In this document: positions 22,934-31,071 of the stretch, one piece after another
Layout: each line of letters begins with the position of its first letter
How positions within the stretch are numbered: the first letter of the stretch is position 1
Source: Armatimonadetes bacterium UBA1398
Lineage (GTDB): Bacteria; Armatimonadota; Zipacnadia; UBA1398
Direction of reading: 5' to 3'
NCBI GenBank assembly: GCA_002305165.1
Contig: DBQI01000039.1
Span: 1-64,000, forward strand
DNA: 64,000 bases
Notes under the pieces: generated by a model
The model's database searches: none
What the model was told of the DNA's origin: nothing
What the model saw: the letters and a program-made list of their open reading frames with translations, nothing else
Program-made: the position numbers and the translations under genes

Positions 22934-24091
22934 ATGGTCAGCGACACCCCCTTCGCGCTTCGCGCTCCGCGGCAGACCTTCTTCGGTTGCGGTGAACTCC
23001 GTCGTTTGGGGGAGGTCTCGAAGCGCTTAGGCTCCGTGGCGCTCATCGCCATCGGGCAGGGCAGCGTCCGGGCCCACGGCTTCCTCCACACGGCCCGGCG
23101 GAGCCTGGAGGCGGAGGGGATCACCGCCCATGTCTATGAGGGGATCTCGCCCGAGCCGCTCCTGGGGGATGTCGAGCGGGGGCGGGAGGCGGCGCGAAGC
23201 TGCCGGGCGGAGTTCGTGATCGCCCTTGGCGGCGGCAGCGTGCTCGATGTGGGCAAGTCGATCGCGGCCCTGGGCGGCACCTACCGCCCCCTGACCGAGT
23301 ACCACTCGGGGACCCGGGCCTGCGATGAGCCGGGGCTGCCGTGCGTGGCCGTCCCGACGACATCGGGGACGGGAAGCGAGGCGACGCCGAACTCGGTGCT
23401 CACCGACCCGGCGCGCCGGCTGAAGACGTCGATCCGCGGGGCGGCGCTGCAACCGGAGATCGCCCTCGTCGATCCCGACCTGACCCTGCCGCTGCCGCCC
23501 GAGCCCACGGCCCACTCAGGGCTGGACGCGCTCTGCCAAGCGATCGAGGCCTACGTGAGCCGCGGCGCCAACCCCGTCAGCGATCTGTGGGCGCTGCGGG
23601 CCGTGCGGGCTATCGGGGGCTCGTTGGCGGGGGCCGTGGCCGACGGGAGCAACCGGGGCCATCGGTACGACATGGCGCTGGGGAGCCACCTAGCGGGCCT
23701 GGCGCTGGCGAGCGCGCGCCTGGGGCTCGTGCATGGCCTCGCCCACCCGGTAGGCATGGCGTCCGGCAAGCCGCACGGCCTCGTCTGCGGGGCCATGCTC
23801 CCCATGGTGATCCGCGCGAACGCGGAGGTGGCGGGGAGCCGTTACGGGGATCTCTGCGAGGCGGCCGGCCTGGGGAGCCCCGAGCCCGCGGCGGCGGCGG
23901 AGGCGCTGGCGCGGTGGGTGGAGGGGCTCTGCGAGGAGTTCGGGGCGCCGGTCCGCCTGGCGGAACTGGGGGTGCCGGAGGACGAGCTCGAATCGATCGC
24001 GACGGCGGCGGCCTCGGCGGGGTCCACCCGCACCAACCCGCTCGAGATGTCCGCCGAGGCGATCCTGGACCTCATGCGCAAGAACCTCTAG
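22934..24091 (+). CDS. Iron-containing alcohol dehydrogenase
   Basis: 385 residues, with the ATG after GAGGAGG. GGGSVLDVGKSIAA near residue 95 is the NAD(P)-binding loop, and PTTSGTGSEATPNSV near 138 is the family signature. SGLDALCQAIEAYVS and VHGLAHPVGMASGKPHG carry the Asp and His residues that bind the metal in group III ADHs. It oxidises or forms short alcohols, 1,3-propanediol, lactaldehyde or similar compounds; the substrate is not predictable from motifs. The N-terminus (FALRAPRQTFFGCGEL) is the usual start for this family. The neighbours (zinc peptidase, ftsE) give no pathway context. Confidence 0.88.
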   Translation: MVSDTPFALRAPRQTFFGCGELRRLGEVSKRLGSVALIAIGQGSVRAHGFLHTARRSLEAEGITAHVYEGISPEPLLGDVERGREAARSCRAEFVIALGGGSVLDVGKSIAALGGTYRPLTEYHSGTRACDEPGLPCVAVPTTSGTGSEATPNSVLTDPARRLKTSIRGAALQPEIALVDPDLTLPLPPEPTAHSGLDALCQAIEAYVSRGANPVSDLWALRAVRAIGGSLAGAVADGSNRGHRYDMALGSHLAGLALASARLGLVHGLAHPVGMASGKPHGLVCGAMLPMVIRANAEVAGSRYGDLCEAAGLGSPEPAAAAEALARWVEGLCEEFGAPVRLAELGVPEDELESIATAAASAGSTRTNPLEMSAEAILDLMRKNL

Positions 24092-24182
24092 GCCCCGAGA
24101 CAGAACCACGACCCCTTCCGGCACGTTTGAACCTAAGTGGTTGCACGGGAGAGTGCCAGCCGCGACTGGCGGAGGTCTGAAC

Positions 24183-24917
24183 ATGATCGAGTTCGACGAT
24201 GTGTGCCTGCGTTACCCCAACGGCACACAAGCCTTGGACCATGTGTCCACGACCATCGAGAAGGGGGAGTTCTGCTTCCTCGTCGGCGCTTCGGGCATGG
24301 GGAAGTCCTCCCTCCTGAAGCTCGTCTACCGAGAGGAGACCCCCTCGGCGGGCCGGGTCATCGTGAACGGCACGGACGTAGCCGCGCTGCCGAAGCGGCA
24401 TGTGCCCCTTCTGCGGCGGCGCATCGGCGTTGTCTTCCAAGACTTCCGGCTCCTCAGCAAGAAGACGGCGGCGGAGAACGTGGGCTACGCCCTGGACGTT
24501 ATCGGCGTGCCACGGCGGGAGAAACACCGCCGGGTGCCGAAGGCGCTGGAGCTGGTGGACCTGCTCCACAAGGCCGACGCCTACCCCGATGAGCTGTCGG
24601 GGGGCGAGCAGCAGCGGGTCTCCATGGCCCGGGCCCTGGTGAACAACCCACCGATCCTCCTGGCGGACGAGCCCACGGGGAACCTGGACCCCGACGCCTC
24701 GTGGAACATCGTCCAGCTCCTCTCGAAGATCAACATCACGGGCACGACCGTCGTCGTGGCGACCCATGACCGGGACATCGTGAATCGCATGGCGCGGCGG
24801 GTCGTGACCCTCTCCGAGGGGCGGATCGTGGCCGACCGGCAGCGGGCCTCGTACGACGTAGGGGAAGCGGACAGCCCCGGAGATCCCATGACGCGCCGGG
24901 AGGAGGTATCCCCATGA
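24183..24917 (+). CDS. ftsE: Cell division ATP-binding protein FtsE
   Basis: 244 residues, ATG six bases after GGAGGT. MIEFDDVCLRYPNG is the typical FtsE opening; the Walker A GASGMGKSS is at about 37-45, the Q-loop is GVVFQDFRLL, the ABC signature SGGEQQR, the Walker B LLLADEPTGNLDP and the H-loop ATHD. FtsE works with FtsX as an ATP-driven switch for peptidoglycan hydrolases at the division septum. The C-terminus extends about 20 residues past the usual end. Its stop overlaps the start of ftsX by four bases (ATGA), the normal arrangement of this operon. Confidence 0.95.
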   Translation: MIEFDDVCLRYPNGTQALDHVSTTIEKGEFCFLVGASGMGKSSLLKLVYREETPSAGRVIVNGTDVAALPKRHVPLLRRRIGVVFQDFRLLSKKTAAENVGYALDVIGVPRREKHRRVPKALELVDLLHKADAYPDELSGGEQQRVSMARALVNNPPILLADEPTGNLDPDASWNIVQLLSKINITGTTVVVATHDRDIVNRMARRVVTLSEGRIVADRQRASYDVGEADSPGDPMTRREEVSP

Positions 24918-25816
24918 ACCTCCGCACCGTGGAGTTCCAGATCGTGGAGACGAGCGCGAACATCCGGCGCAACGGCCTCATGACGGCGGCGGCGGTGACG
25001 AACGCGGCGGCCTGTCTCTTCGTGCTCGGCGCCTTCGCCCTCGCCCTGTGGAACCTGCACAGCATGACGGAGCAGCTAAGCCACGAGAGCCGGATCCGCA
25101 TCTTCCTCCTGAAGGATGTGCCCTTCGAGGAGGCTCAGGCCCTGGAGAGCGAGATCGACACGCGCTTCGGCAACATGATCGAGGAGCGGACGCTTATCCC
25201 GCGTGAGCAGGTGCTGGAGGAGTTCATCCTCAAGTTCCCGAGCATCCCGGACGCGGGCCTCGGGGAGGAGAACAACCCCTTCCCCCACGAGCTTCAGGTG
25301 AAGCTCAAGGACCCCGAGGAATGGCGCACGGTCACGGAGTTCGCGCGCGCCGACGGCCGGGTCGACGAGGTGCGCTCCGGCCGGGAGTCGGGCCTGGAGC
25401 CGCTCCTCAAGCTGCGCCGGATGACGCGGATCGGCGGGATCATCCTGGTGACCTTCCTCGGGTTCGCGACCCTGCTGACCATCAGCAACACGATTCGGCT
25501 GACCATCTACGCGAGGCGGCGTGAGATCGGCATCATGCAGCTCGTGGGGGCGACGTCGCGGTTCATCCGCTTCCCCTTCCTGCTGGAGGGCGTCTTCCAC
25601 GGCACCCTGGGCGCGTTGCTCGGCGGCGCCGCGCTGCTGGGCGGGTATACGAGCCTCGTGTCCTGGGTCGCTGAGACGATCCCGGCGTTCGAGCGATGGC
25701 TGATCTACAGCGCCGACCAGCTCGGCATCCTCTTCGGCGGACTCATCGCCATCGGTCTGCTCTTCGGGCTCATCGGAAGCTGGATGTCGGTGAGCCGGCA
25801 CCTTCAGAGCCCATAG
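24914..25816 (+). CDS. ftsX: Cell division permease-like protein FtsX
   Basis: 300 residues. An N-terminal cytoplasmic stretch is followed by a first membrane helix around 22-46 (AACLFVLGAFALALWNL), a periplasmic domain of about 110 residues with IRIFLLKDVPFEEAQ and an extracellular loop, then three helices in the C-terminal MacB/FtsX domain (GIILVTFLGFATLLTISN; LLGGAALLGGY; LGILFGGLIAIGLLFGL). The conserved YARRREIGIMQLVGAT, found in all FtsX proteins, lies between helices two and three. A murein hydrolase or EnvC-type partner is not in the window. It is closed by a hairpin shared with the convergent GH50-like gene. Confidence 0.95.
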   Translation: MNLRTVEFQIVETSANIRRNGLMTAAAVTNAAACLFVLGAFALALWNLHSMTEQLSHESRIRIFLLKDVPFEEAQALESEIDTRFGNMIEERTLIPREQVLEEFILKFPSIPDAGLGEENNPFPHELQVKLKDPEEWRTVTEFARADGRVDEVRSGRESGLEPLLKLRRMTRIGGIILVTFLGFATLLTISNTIRLTIYARRREIGIMQLVGATSRFIRFPFLLEGVFHGTLGALLGGAALLGGYTSLVSWVAETIPAFERWLIYSADQLGILFGGLIAIGLLFGLIGSWMSVSRHLQSP

Positions 25817-25821
25817 GGGTC

Positions 25822-25852
25822 GGGAGGGGCCGGCGGACGGCCGTCCCCTCCC
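25822..25852. terminator. Bidirectional hairpin between ftsX and the GH50-like gene
   Basis: GGGAGGGGCCG at 25822-25832 pairs with CGGCC...CCCCTCCC at 25838-25852 around a 5-nt loop, with a two-base bulge. It lies between two convergent stop codons and can serve both strands. Confidence 0.65.
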
Positions 25853-25872
25853 CTGCCCCTCGCGGCAAGGCT

Positions 25873-27960
25873 CTACTCCCCTGTCGCGCGAAGCTCGTAC
25901 ATGGTGCGGCTGACGTCTCGCAGCGCCTCGATCGTCTCGGGGTACGGCGTGTCGCAGATGTCGATGAAGCCGATCTGGTAGTTCTCCTCATCGAGGGGCC
26001 GCCCGGTGGTCGATTCGTCCCGGTACTTGAACCAGTGGCAGCCGACGAACTGCGGATGCCGCAACATGCCGCGGACGTACTCGCGGTAGAGGTCGGCCCG
26101 CGCCTGCTGGCTCTCCACCGAGACCAGCCCCGTGTGGAACATGCCGCGATCCAGGGCTCCGAAGTGGAACTCGCCGATGATGAGGGGCACATCGGGTCCG
26201 GGGAAGCGGAAGTCGGCCACTGAACGGGTGTACAGGTTGTAGCTCACGACGTCGCAGTACTCGGCGGCCACCTCGGCGACGAGATCGTTCACCCAGGCGA
26301 AGCGGCAACCCAGGTAGAGCTGGTTGGGAGCGACGGACTTCACGGCATCGCGAATCTTGCGGAAGTACGTCTCCGCCGTCTTGCGGTTGAAGGCGAGGAG
26401 ATCGGCCCGGGCGCCGTCGCCCTCGGGCGGCTCATTCGATTCCAGAAGGGCCTCCCAGGAGTCGTGCTCGACGCCCCACGCGGCGTTCAGATCGCCGATG
26501 TCGCCGTATTGGGCGCGGAGGTCCTCGACGAAGACCCGCTTCGCCGGCTGATCGGCGGGCGACCGGAGGGTGGCGACGGCGAGGGCCGTCTCGTCGCCCC
26601 AGCCCAGCTCGTTGTCAACGAAGTAGCCGAGGCACCACGGGTCGCCGGCGGTGCGCTCGCCGTTCCACCGCACGGAGCCCAGCAGGGACTCCTCGAAGCT
26701 CGGGTCGAAGACGTCCCGGAACTGTCCCCAGTATCCCTCGCTGCCCTCGAGGAGTCGGCCGCTGAAGCCGATGGTCGCCACGTAGGGCGTTCGGCCCATG
26801 CGGCCGATCTCGAGGTCCGACCAGTTGGCGATGGTGTTCACGCCCCAGCTCGCGAGCCGCTCGTGGGTGCGATCGGCGAAGGCCGCCTCCCACTCTGGCC
26901 CGTACTTGCGATGGAGGTTCGCGGCGCCGAAGTCGAAGGTGCGCACCGTCCGGCCCGCATAGTGGCCGTGGAGCGCCCAGCCCTCGCCGTAGTAGCGCGC
27001 CAGTGGGGCCCCCTCCTCGGGGAGGCCGACGTACCAGTGCTCGCGCTCGTCGATGGGCGTGTTGTCGCCCCAGCCGCCGACGCAATCCACGCCGTGGGAG
27101 ATGAAGAGGCATCCGCTGGGGTCCACGAGCCACCACTTGCCGTCGACCTTCTCGGTGCGGAAGAAGCCCGTCGCCTCGAGCCGCGGGCCGTCAGCCCATC
27201 CGCCCCACTCGTTCCAGGAGGCGGGACGCGGGGCGGCGGCGAGCTCGGCGGTCTCCCGGTCGAGGGCCTGGCGCAGCTCATCCTCGGAGTGGGTCTTGCC
27301 CGGCCAGTCGCGGCGCCTGTACTGGCCGAACTCGTCGATGAGGGGGAAGAACTCGGCGGCGTTCACGGCGATTGCGGCCCGCTCGCCCGTGGCGCGGAGG
27401 TCGTTGACGCGGAAGCGATGGTCCTCGTTCGGAGTGGGGACGAAGACCAGGATCTGGGTGACGTTCGCGGGGTCGAAGTCGGAGAAGCCCTTGGGGGCGC
27501 CCGGGTAGCCCCGCATGCCGAACAGATTCAGGGGCTCGCCGTTCTCGTCCCGGGGCATGGAGGGCAGCGGCGCCACGATGGTCCCCGACTCCCCGGGTCC
27601 CAGGTCCACGCCCACCTGCACGCAATGGCGAGCGCCGTCGGCTCCGGGGTTGTCGACCCGGATCATCGCGTTCACCCGGTTGTCGCCGAGGTTCACGACG
27701 TCGAGCTCCACCTGCCCGAAGCCGGAGAGATCCCAGGCGCCCTCGGGCGCTGGCAGCACGATGCCCGGCCAGGGTTCGGCGTGGCCCGTGTCCATCACGA
27801 GCCAGCGGTCGCCCTGGACCGTGAGCGTGGAGGCAGTGACATCGGTGGTCCGGATCGCCGCAGGGTCGAAGGGATCCTCGAAGTCGTACAGGGTCATGTC
27901 AGCCATCGCCATACCTCCAAGGGCGCCCATCAGGGCCAGGGTGAGGATGAGCGTCTTCAT
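25873..27960 (-). CDS. GH50-like (agarase-type) glycoside hydrolase, secreted
   Basis: 695 residues. The ATG at 27960 follows GGAGGA at eight bases and begins a signal peptide (MKTLILTLALMGALGGMAMA). Residues 22-190 form a jelly-roll-like carbohydrate-binding part. The catalytic barrel has WWLVDPSGCLFISHGVDCVG near 310, GYFVDNELGWG near 450 with the likely acid/base Glu, and PLIIGEFHFGA near 596 with the likely nucleophile Glu. These are clan GH-A features resembling the beta-agarase GH50 group. The true substrate may be another beta-galactan. Its start overlaps the end of the phosphoesterase gene by four bases (ATGA). Confidence 0.78.
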   Translation of the reverse strand: MKTLILTLALMGALGGMAMADMTLYDFEDPFDPAAIRTTDVTASTLTVQGDRWLVMDTGHAEPWPGIVLPAPEGAWDLSGFGQVELDVVNLGDNRVNAMIRVDNPGADGARHCVQVGVDLGPGESGTIVAPLPSMPRDENGEPLNLFGMRGYPGAPKGFSDFDPANVTQILVFVPTPNEDHRFRVNDLRATGERAAIAVNAAEFFPLIDEFGQYRRRDWPGKTHSEDELRQALDRETAELAAAPRPASWNEWGGWADGPRLEATGFFRTEKVDGKWWLVDPSGCLFISHGVDCVGGWGDNTPIDEREHWYVGLPEEGAPLARYYGEGWALHGHYAGRTVRTFDFGAANLHRKYGPEWEAAFADRTHERLASWGVNTIANWSDLEIGRMGRTPYVATIGFSGRLLEGSEGYWGQFRDVFDPSFEESLLGSVRWNGERTAGDPWCLGYFVDNELGWGDETALAVATLRSPADQPAKRVFVEDLRAQYGDIGDLNAAWGVEHDSWEALLESNEPPEGDGARADLLAFNRKTAETYFRKIRDAVKSVAPNQLYLGCRFAWVNDLVAEVAAEYCDVVSYNLYTRSVADFRFPGPDVPLIIGEFHFGALDRGMFHTGLVSVESQQARADLYREYVRGMLRHPQFVGCHWFKYRDESTTGRPLDEENYQIGFIDICDTPYPETIEALRDVSRTMYELRATGE

Positions 27961-30026
27961 CGTGATGGTCCTCCTCCGGCGCGGACAGTGAGGGAGATCA
28001 GTCTCCCGTCCATGGCGCCTGCCAGGATCTGCCGGCCATCGAAGGCCGGGGTCGCGAACATCGTGCCGCCGCCCAGGCCGATGGTCTCGATGGGCTGCCC
28101 CGAGCGGGCGTCGGCCAGGATGGCGGCGCCGCTGAGGGCGCCGACGGTGAGAAGGTCGCCGGCGACCATCGCCGACGCGTTGTAGGTGCCCTTGCCCACC
28201 TCGGTGCGGAAGCGGTCGCTCCCGGTCGCGGGGTCGAGCCCGATGAGCTGGCCGTTCATGGAGCCGTAGATGATGGTCCCGTCGGGGCCAACAGCGGGTG
28301 AGGTGTAGCCGGCCTGCCCCTGGGCCTCCCAGAGGGGATCGCCGGTGATGAGGTCGAAGGCGCGGATGGTGTTGTCCGGGGCAGAGGCGAAGACCCGCCC
28401 CTGGTGGATGAGGCACGCCGACGTCGCCGGGGAGTAGTAGACGCTGCGCCCCACGGGCTGGCTCCAGAGCTCGGCTCCGGTGGCCGCATTCAGGCAGTGG
28501 ACCGCCTGGTCCCAGGCGCCGAAGACGACGCGGCCCATCGCCACGGCGGGCCGGGACTCGATGGGCCGCTCGACGAAGGCCTCCCAGAGGACGCGGCCCG
28601 TGCGGAGGTCCAGGCACCGCATCCCGCCATCGCCGCAGCCGAGGTAGACCTTGTCGACGTGGATGGCGGGCGAGGAGCGGGTCGGAGCGGGCAGACGGAC
28701 GCTCCAAGCGCGTTGGCCCGTGCGGGCGTCGAACCGCGCCACCTCGCCCCCGGTGGTCGCGACGACTAGGACGTTGCCGTCCACTGCGGGGGTGGCTTGG
28801 ATGCCGTCGAGGAGCCGGCGGCTCCAGATGGCCGTCCCGCTCACCGGGTCGACACACTCGAGCTGCCCAGCGCGGGACGCCACGTAGGCGCGTCCGCGAT
28901 GGAGGACCGGGGAGGCGAAGAGGCTCCCGTCATACTGACGGATCCAGTCCACGGAGGCGGTGGGTGTCGCGATGCCGATCTCGCCCTCGGCGACCCGCAA
29001 CCCGTGGTCCGGCGTGTCGGCCTGAGCGACGACGCGATGGAGGCCGGGTCCGAGGCCGGAGACGTCTATCATCGCCTCGGCCGGGGAGTCGCCGAGGAGG
29101 AGGGGCGCCGGCTCACCGCCGCCGACGGACACCGTGGCCGGCAGATCGGGCGGGCCGCCAAGGCGGGCGACGACGATGTCCGCGACCTGGGCGCCGGGGC
29201 GGACGTGGGCGTCGCGGACGCTGAGAAGGGGGCCCGGGGTCGGGCGCAGGGGCACCGTGACCCGCGTGTCCGGTAACTCGGCGCCCTCGGCGTTGACGCC
29301 CCAGGTGGTCAGGGAGTCCCGATCCAGGTTGACGATCCGGTAGACACCGTCGAGGGCCGAGCCGGTCATGAACTGCTCCACGCCGTTGACGCGCCAGCGC
29401 GCGAAGGCGTGGCCGTGGCCGACGAAAAGCGCGGTGACGCCGACGGCGCGCAGCGCGTCGAGGTTCGCGACGCCGCGGCCGACGTTGCCGTCCTGGGGCA
29501 GCAATGGATGGTGGGCGAAGGCGAGGGCCGGGGCTGAGGGCGCCATGCGGGCGCGCTGCTCGCAGAGGGAGTGGAGCTCGAAGGGCTCGATCTGGCCGTG
29601 CTGCTCTCCCGGAAGGGCGGTTGACATCAGCATGAGGCCGATGCCGTAGCGGCGTTCGAGGCGCGGCACATCGCCGATGCGTTCGCGGAAGTGGCGGAGC
29701 CCAGTCTCGGACCAGCGCGCGTCGTGGTTGCCGGGGACGGTGAGGACGGGGATGCCCGCCGCCTCGAGGGGCTCCACGACTCGGGCGACGTACTCGTCGA
29801 TCTCCGAGCGCCAGCCGAGTTCCGTCGCGTCGCCCGTGTCGACGACGAAGGCGGGCGGGGGCTCCATGGTGAGGATCGCCTCGACGACGGCGCGCGTCCC
29901 CTGGTCCGCGCGGACGGGGATGTGGAGGTCGCTCACGACGACGAACCGCATACAGGGCCCCTGGACCGAGGGAGCGGGATGGACGCCGACCAGGACCGCC
30001 ATCAGGAGGAGTGGATTCACGGGCAT
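27957..30026 (-). CDS. Calcineurin-like phosphoesterase fused to a PQQ-type beta-propeller
   Basis: 689 residues from the ATG at 30026, which starts a short signal peptide (NPLLLMAVLVGVHPAPS). The metallophosphoesterase domain (25-260) shows all metal-binding motifs: VSDLHIP, DTGDATELG, PGNHDARW, AHHPLLP and GHGHAFARW. From about 365 the protein has PQQ/WD-type blades with repeated DPVSGTAIWSRRL, DARTGQRAWSVRL, DLRTGRVLWEAF and DLITGDPLWEA. That propeller is probably a binding or docking platform, as no quinone-binding residues can be assigned. The fusion is unusual. It lies between DUF4438 and the GH50-like gene in one leftward unit. Confidence 0.82.
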   Translation of the reverse strand: MPVNPLLLMAVLVGVHPAPSVQGPCMRFVVVSDLHIPVRADQGTRAVVEAILTMEPPPAFVVDTGDATELGWRSEIDEYVARVVEPLEAAGIPVLTVPGNHDARWSETGLRHFRERIGDVPRLERRYGIGLMLMSTALPGEQHGQIEPFELHSLCEQRARMAPSAPALAFAHHPLLPQDGNVGRGVANLDALRAVGVTALFVGHGHAFARWRVNGVEQFMTGSALDGVYRIVNLDRDSLTTWGVNAEGAELPDTRVTVPLRPTPGPLLSVRDAHVRPGAQVADIVVARLGGPPDLPATVSVGGGEPAPLLLGDSPAEAMIDVSGLGPGLHRVVAQADTPDHGLRVAEGEIGIATPTASVDWIRQYDGSLFASPVLHRGRAYVASRAGQLECVDPVSGTAIWSRRLLDGIQATPAVDGNVLVVATTGGEVARFDARTGQRAWSVRLPAPTRSSPAIHVDKVYLGCGDGGMRCLDLRTGRVLWEAFVERPIESRPAVAMGRVVFGAWDQAVHCLNAATGAELWSQPVGRSVYYSPATSACLIHQGRVFASAPDNTIRAFDLITGDPLWEAQGQAGYTSPAVGPDGTIIYGSMNGQLIGLDPATGSDRFRTEVGKGTYNASAMVAGDLLTVGALSGAAILADARSGQPIETIGLGGGTMFATPAFDGRQILAGAMDGRLISLTVRAGGGPSR

Positions 30027-30070
30027 CACCTCGCCGGAGAGTGCGCCGTGAGCGGCGCTGAGGCCTTCCG

Positions 30071-30955
30071 CTACGCCGGCTCCACCCCCGCGCCGAGTAT
30101 GGTGGCGAGGTTCGCGGCCTCGCTGACGATGGGCTCGATGTGGCCCGCGGTCGAGGTGAGGAGGGTGGTCACACCGGGGCCGTGGCCCGAGGTTCGGCAC
30201 GCGCCGTGCACGACGACGCCCACGCTGACGGCGCCGGTGAGGAACTTGCGGCCATAGCTGTGGTCGGCGTCGATGATGGCCACGATGTCGCCTAGGCGGA
30301 GGTCGTGGAGGCCGAACTCCTCGTTCGTGACGGGGTCGAAGAGCTGGATGTCGTAATCGCCGGAGTGGCAGTCGTCGACGCCCAGGCCGGCGCCCATGAT
30401 GCGGGCGGGGAGCAGCTTGGCGACGGGCACGCGGAGGCTGCCGTTCTCGAGGGCGAGGGGCCAGGCGTCCATCTCCAACAGGCGGGGGTCGAGGTTCATC
30501 GCCTTCACGTCCCCCACCCCCTCGAGTTCAAGGCCCTGGCCGACGGTCTCGATGCGGATGGTGGTGTCGTAGGTCAGTTCCTCGAGGACATCCTGCGGGA
30601 AGTCGATCATGATGTGCTCACAGCCGCCGTGGGTGCCGGTGACGAAGCCCCGCCGGGTGTCGTCGCCGATCCTCACTTTGGCGATGTTGCCGACGCAAGC
30701 GAGGAAGTTGGCTCCCGAGTTGCGGCCTTCGTCGGGGTTCCGGGTGGAGACGCAGGGCTCGACGTGGTCGCCCGCCCACCCGAGGGCGGGGTCGCCGATG
30801 CGGAGGTTGTAGGTGATGCCGCCGACGCTCGGCAGGGCGTAGACGCCCCCGTCGTGGGAGGCGCGGACGGAGCGGGTGTGCATCGGGTGGGAGGGCTTGA
30901 CCTCTACGGGGATGCGTAGCAGGCGGTCCTTGTTGGTGGCGAGGGCAGTCGGCAT
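30071..30955 (-). CDS. DUF4438 family protein
   Basis: 294 residues, likely cytoplasmic. The N-terminal RASHDGGVYALPSVGGITYN, the central VTGTHGGCEHIMIDFPQDV, and GVDDCHSGDYDIQLFD near residue 200 with DIVAIIDADHSYGR near 230 are the conserved segments of DUF4438, known from Thermotoga TM1086 but without a proven function. The Asp/His-rich GDYDIQ and DADHSYG could bind metal (inference). It is the first gene of a leftward unit and is divergent from the ABC transporter genes, 117 nt apart. Association with sugar operons is common in my experience of the family but not proof of role. Confidence 0.8.
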   Translation of the reverse strand: MPTALATNKDRLLRIPVEVKPSHPMHTRSVRASHDGGVYALPSVGGITYNLRIGDPALGWAGDHVEPCVSTRNPDEGRNSGANFLACVGNIAKVRIGDDTRRGFVTGTHGGCEHIMIDFPQDVLEELTYDTTIRIETVGQGLELEGVGDVKAMNLDPRLLEMDAWPLALENGSLRVPVAKLLPARIMGAGLGVDDCHSGDYDIQLFDPVTNEEFGLHDLRLGDIVAIIDADHSYGRKFLTGAVSVGVVVHGACRTSGHGPGVTTLLTSTAGHIEPIVSEAANLATILGAGVEPA

Positions 30956-31071
30956 GGGGTCTCATCCCTTCTCATGGGGTGGTTCCCCAACCAGCGGCGC
31001 GTGGCCTCCGGCAGAGAGCGAACGGAGGGTGCGGCGGGTACGGCGGCGAAGTTGCCACATCGGTGAAACCT

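Noticed and set aside
27961..28857. N-terminal extension of the GH50-like frame
   Set aside because: It is out of frame over the phosphoesterase gene and Arg/Pro/His-rich. The ATG at 27960 has a ribosome site and a signal peptide.
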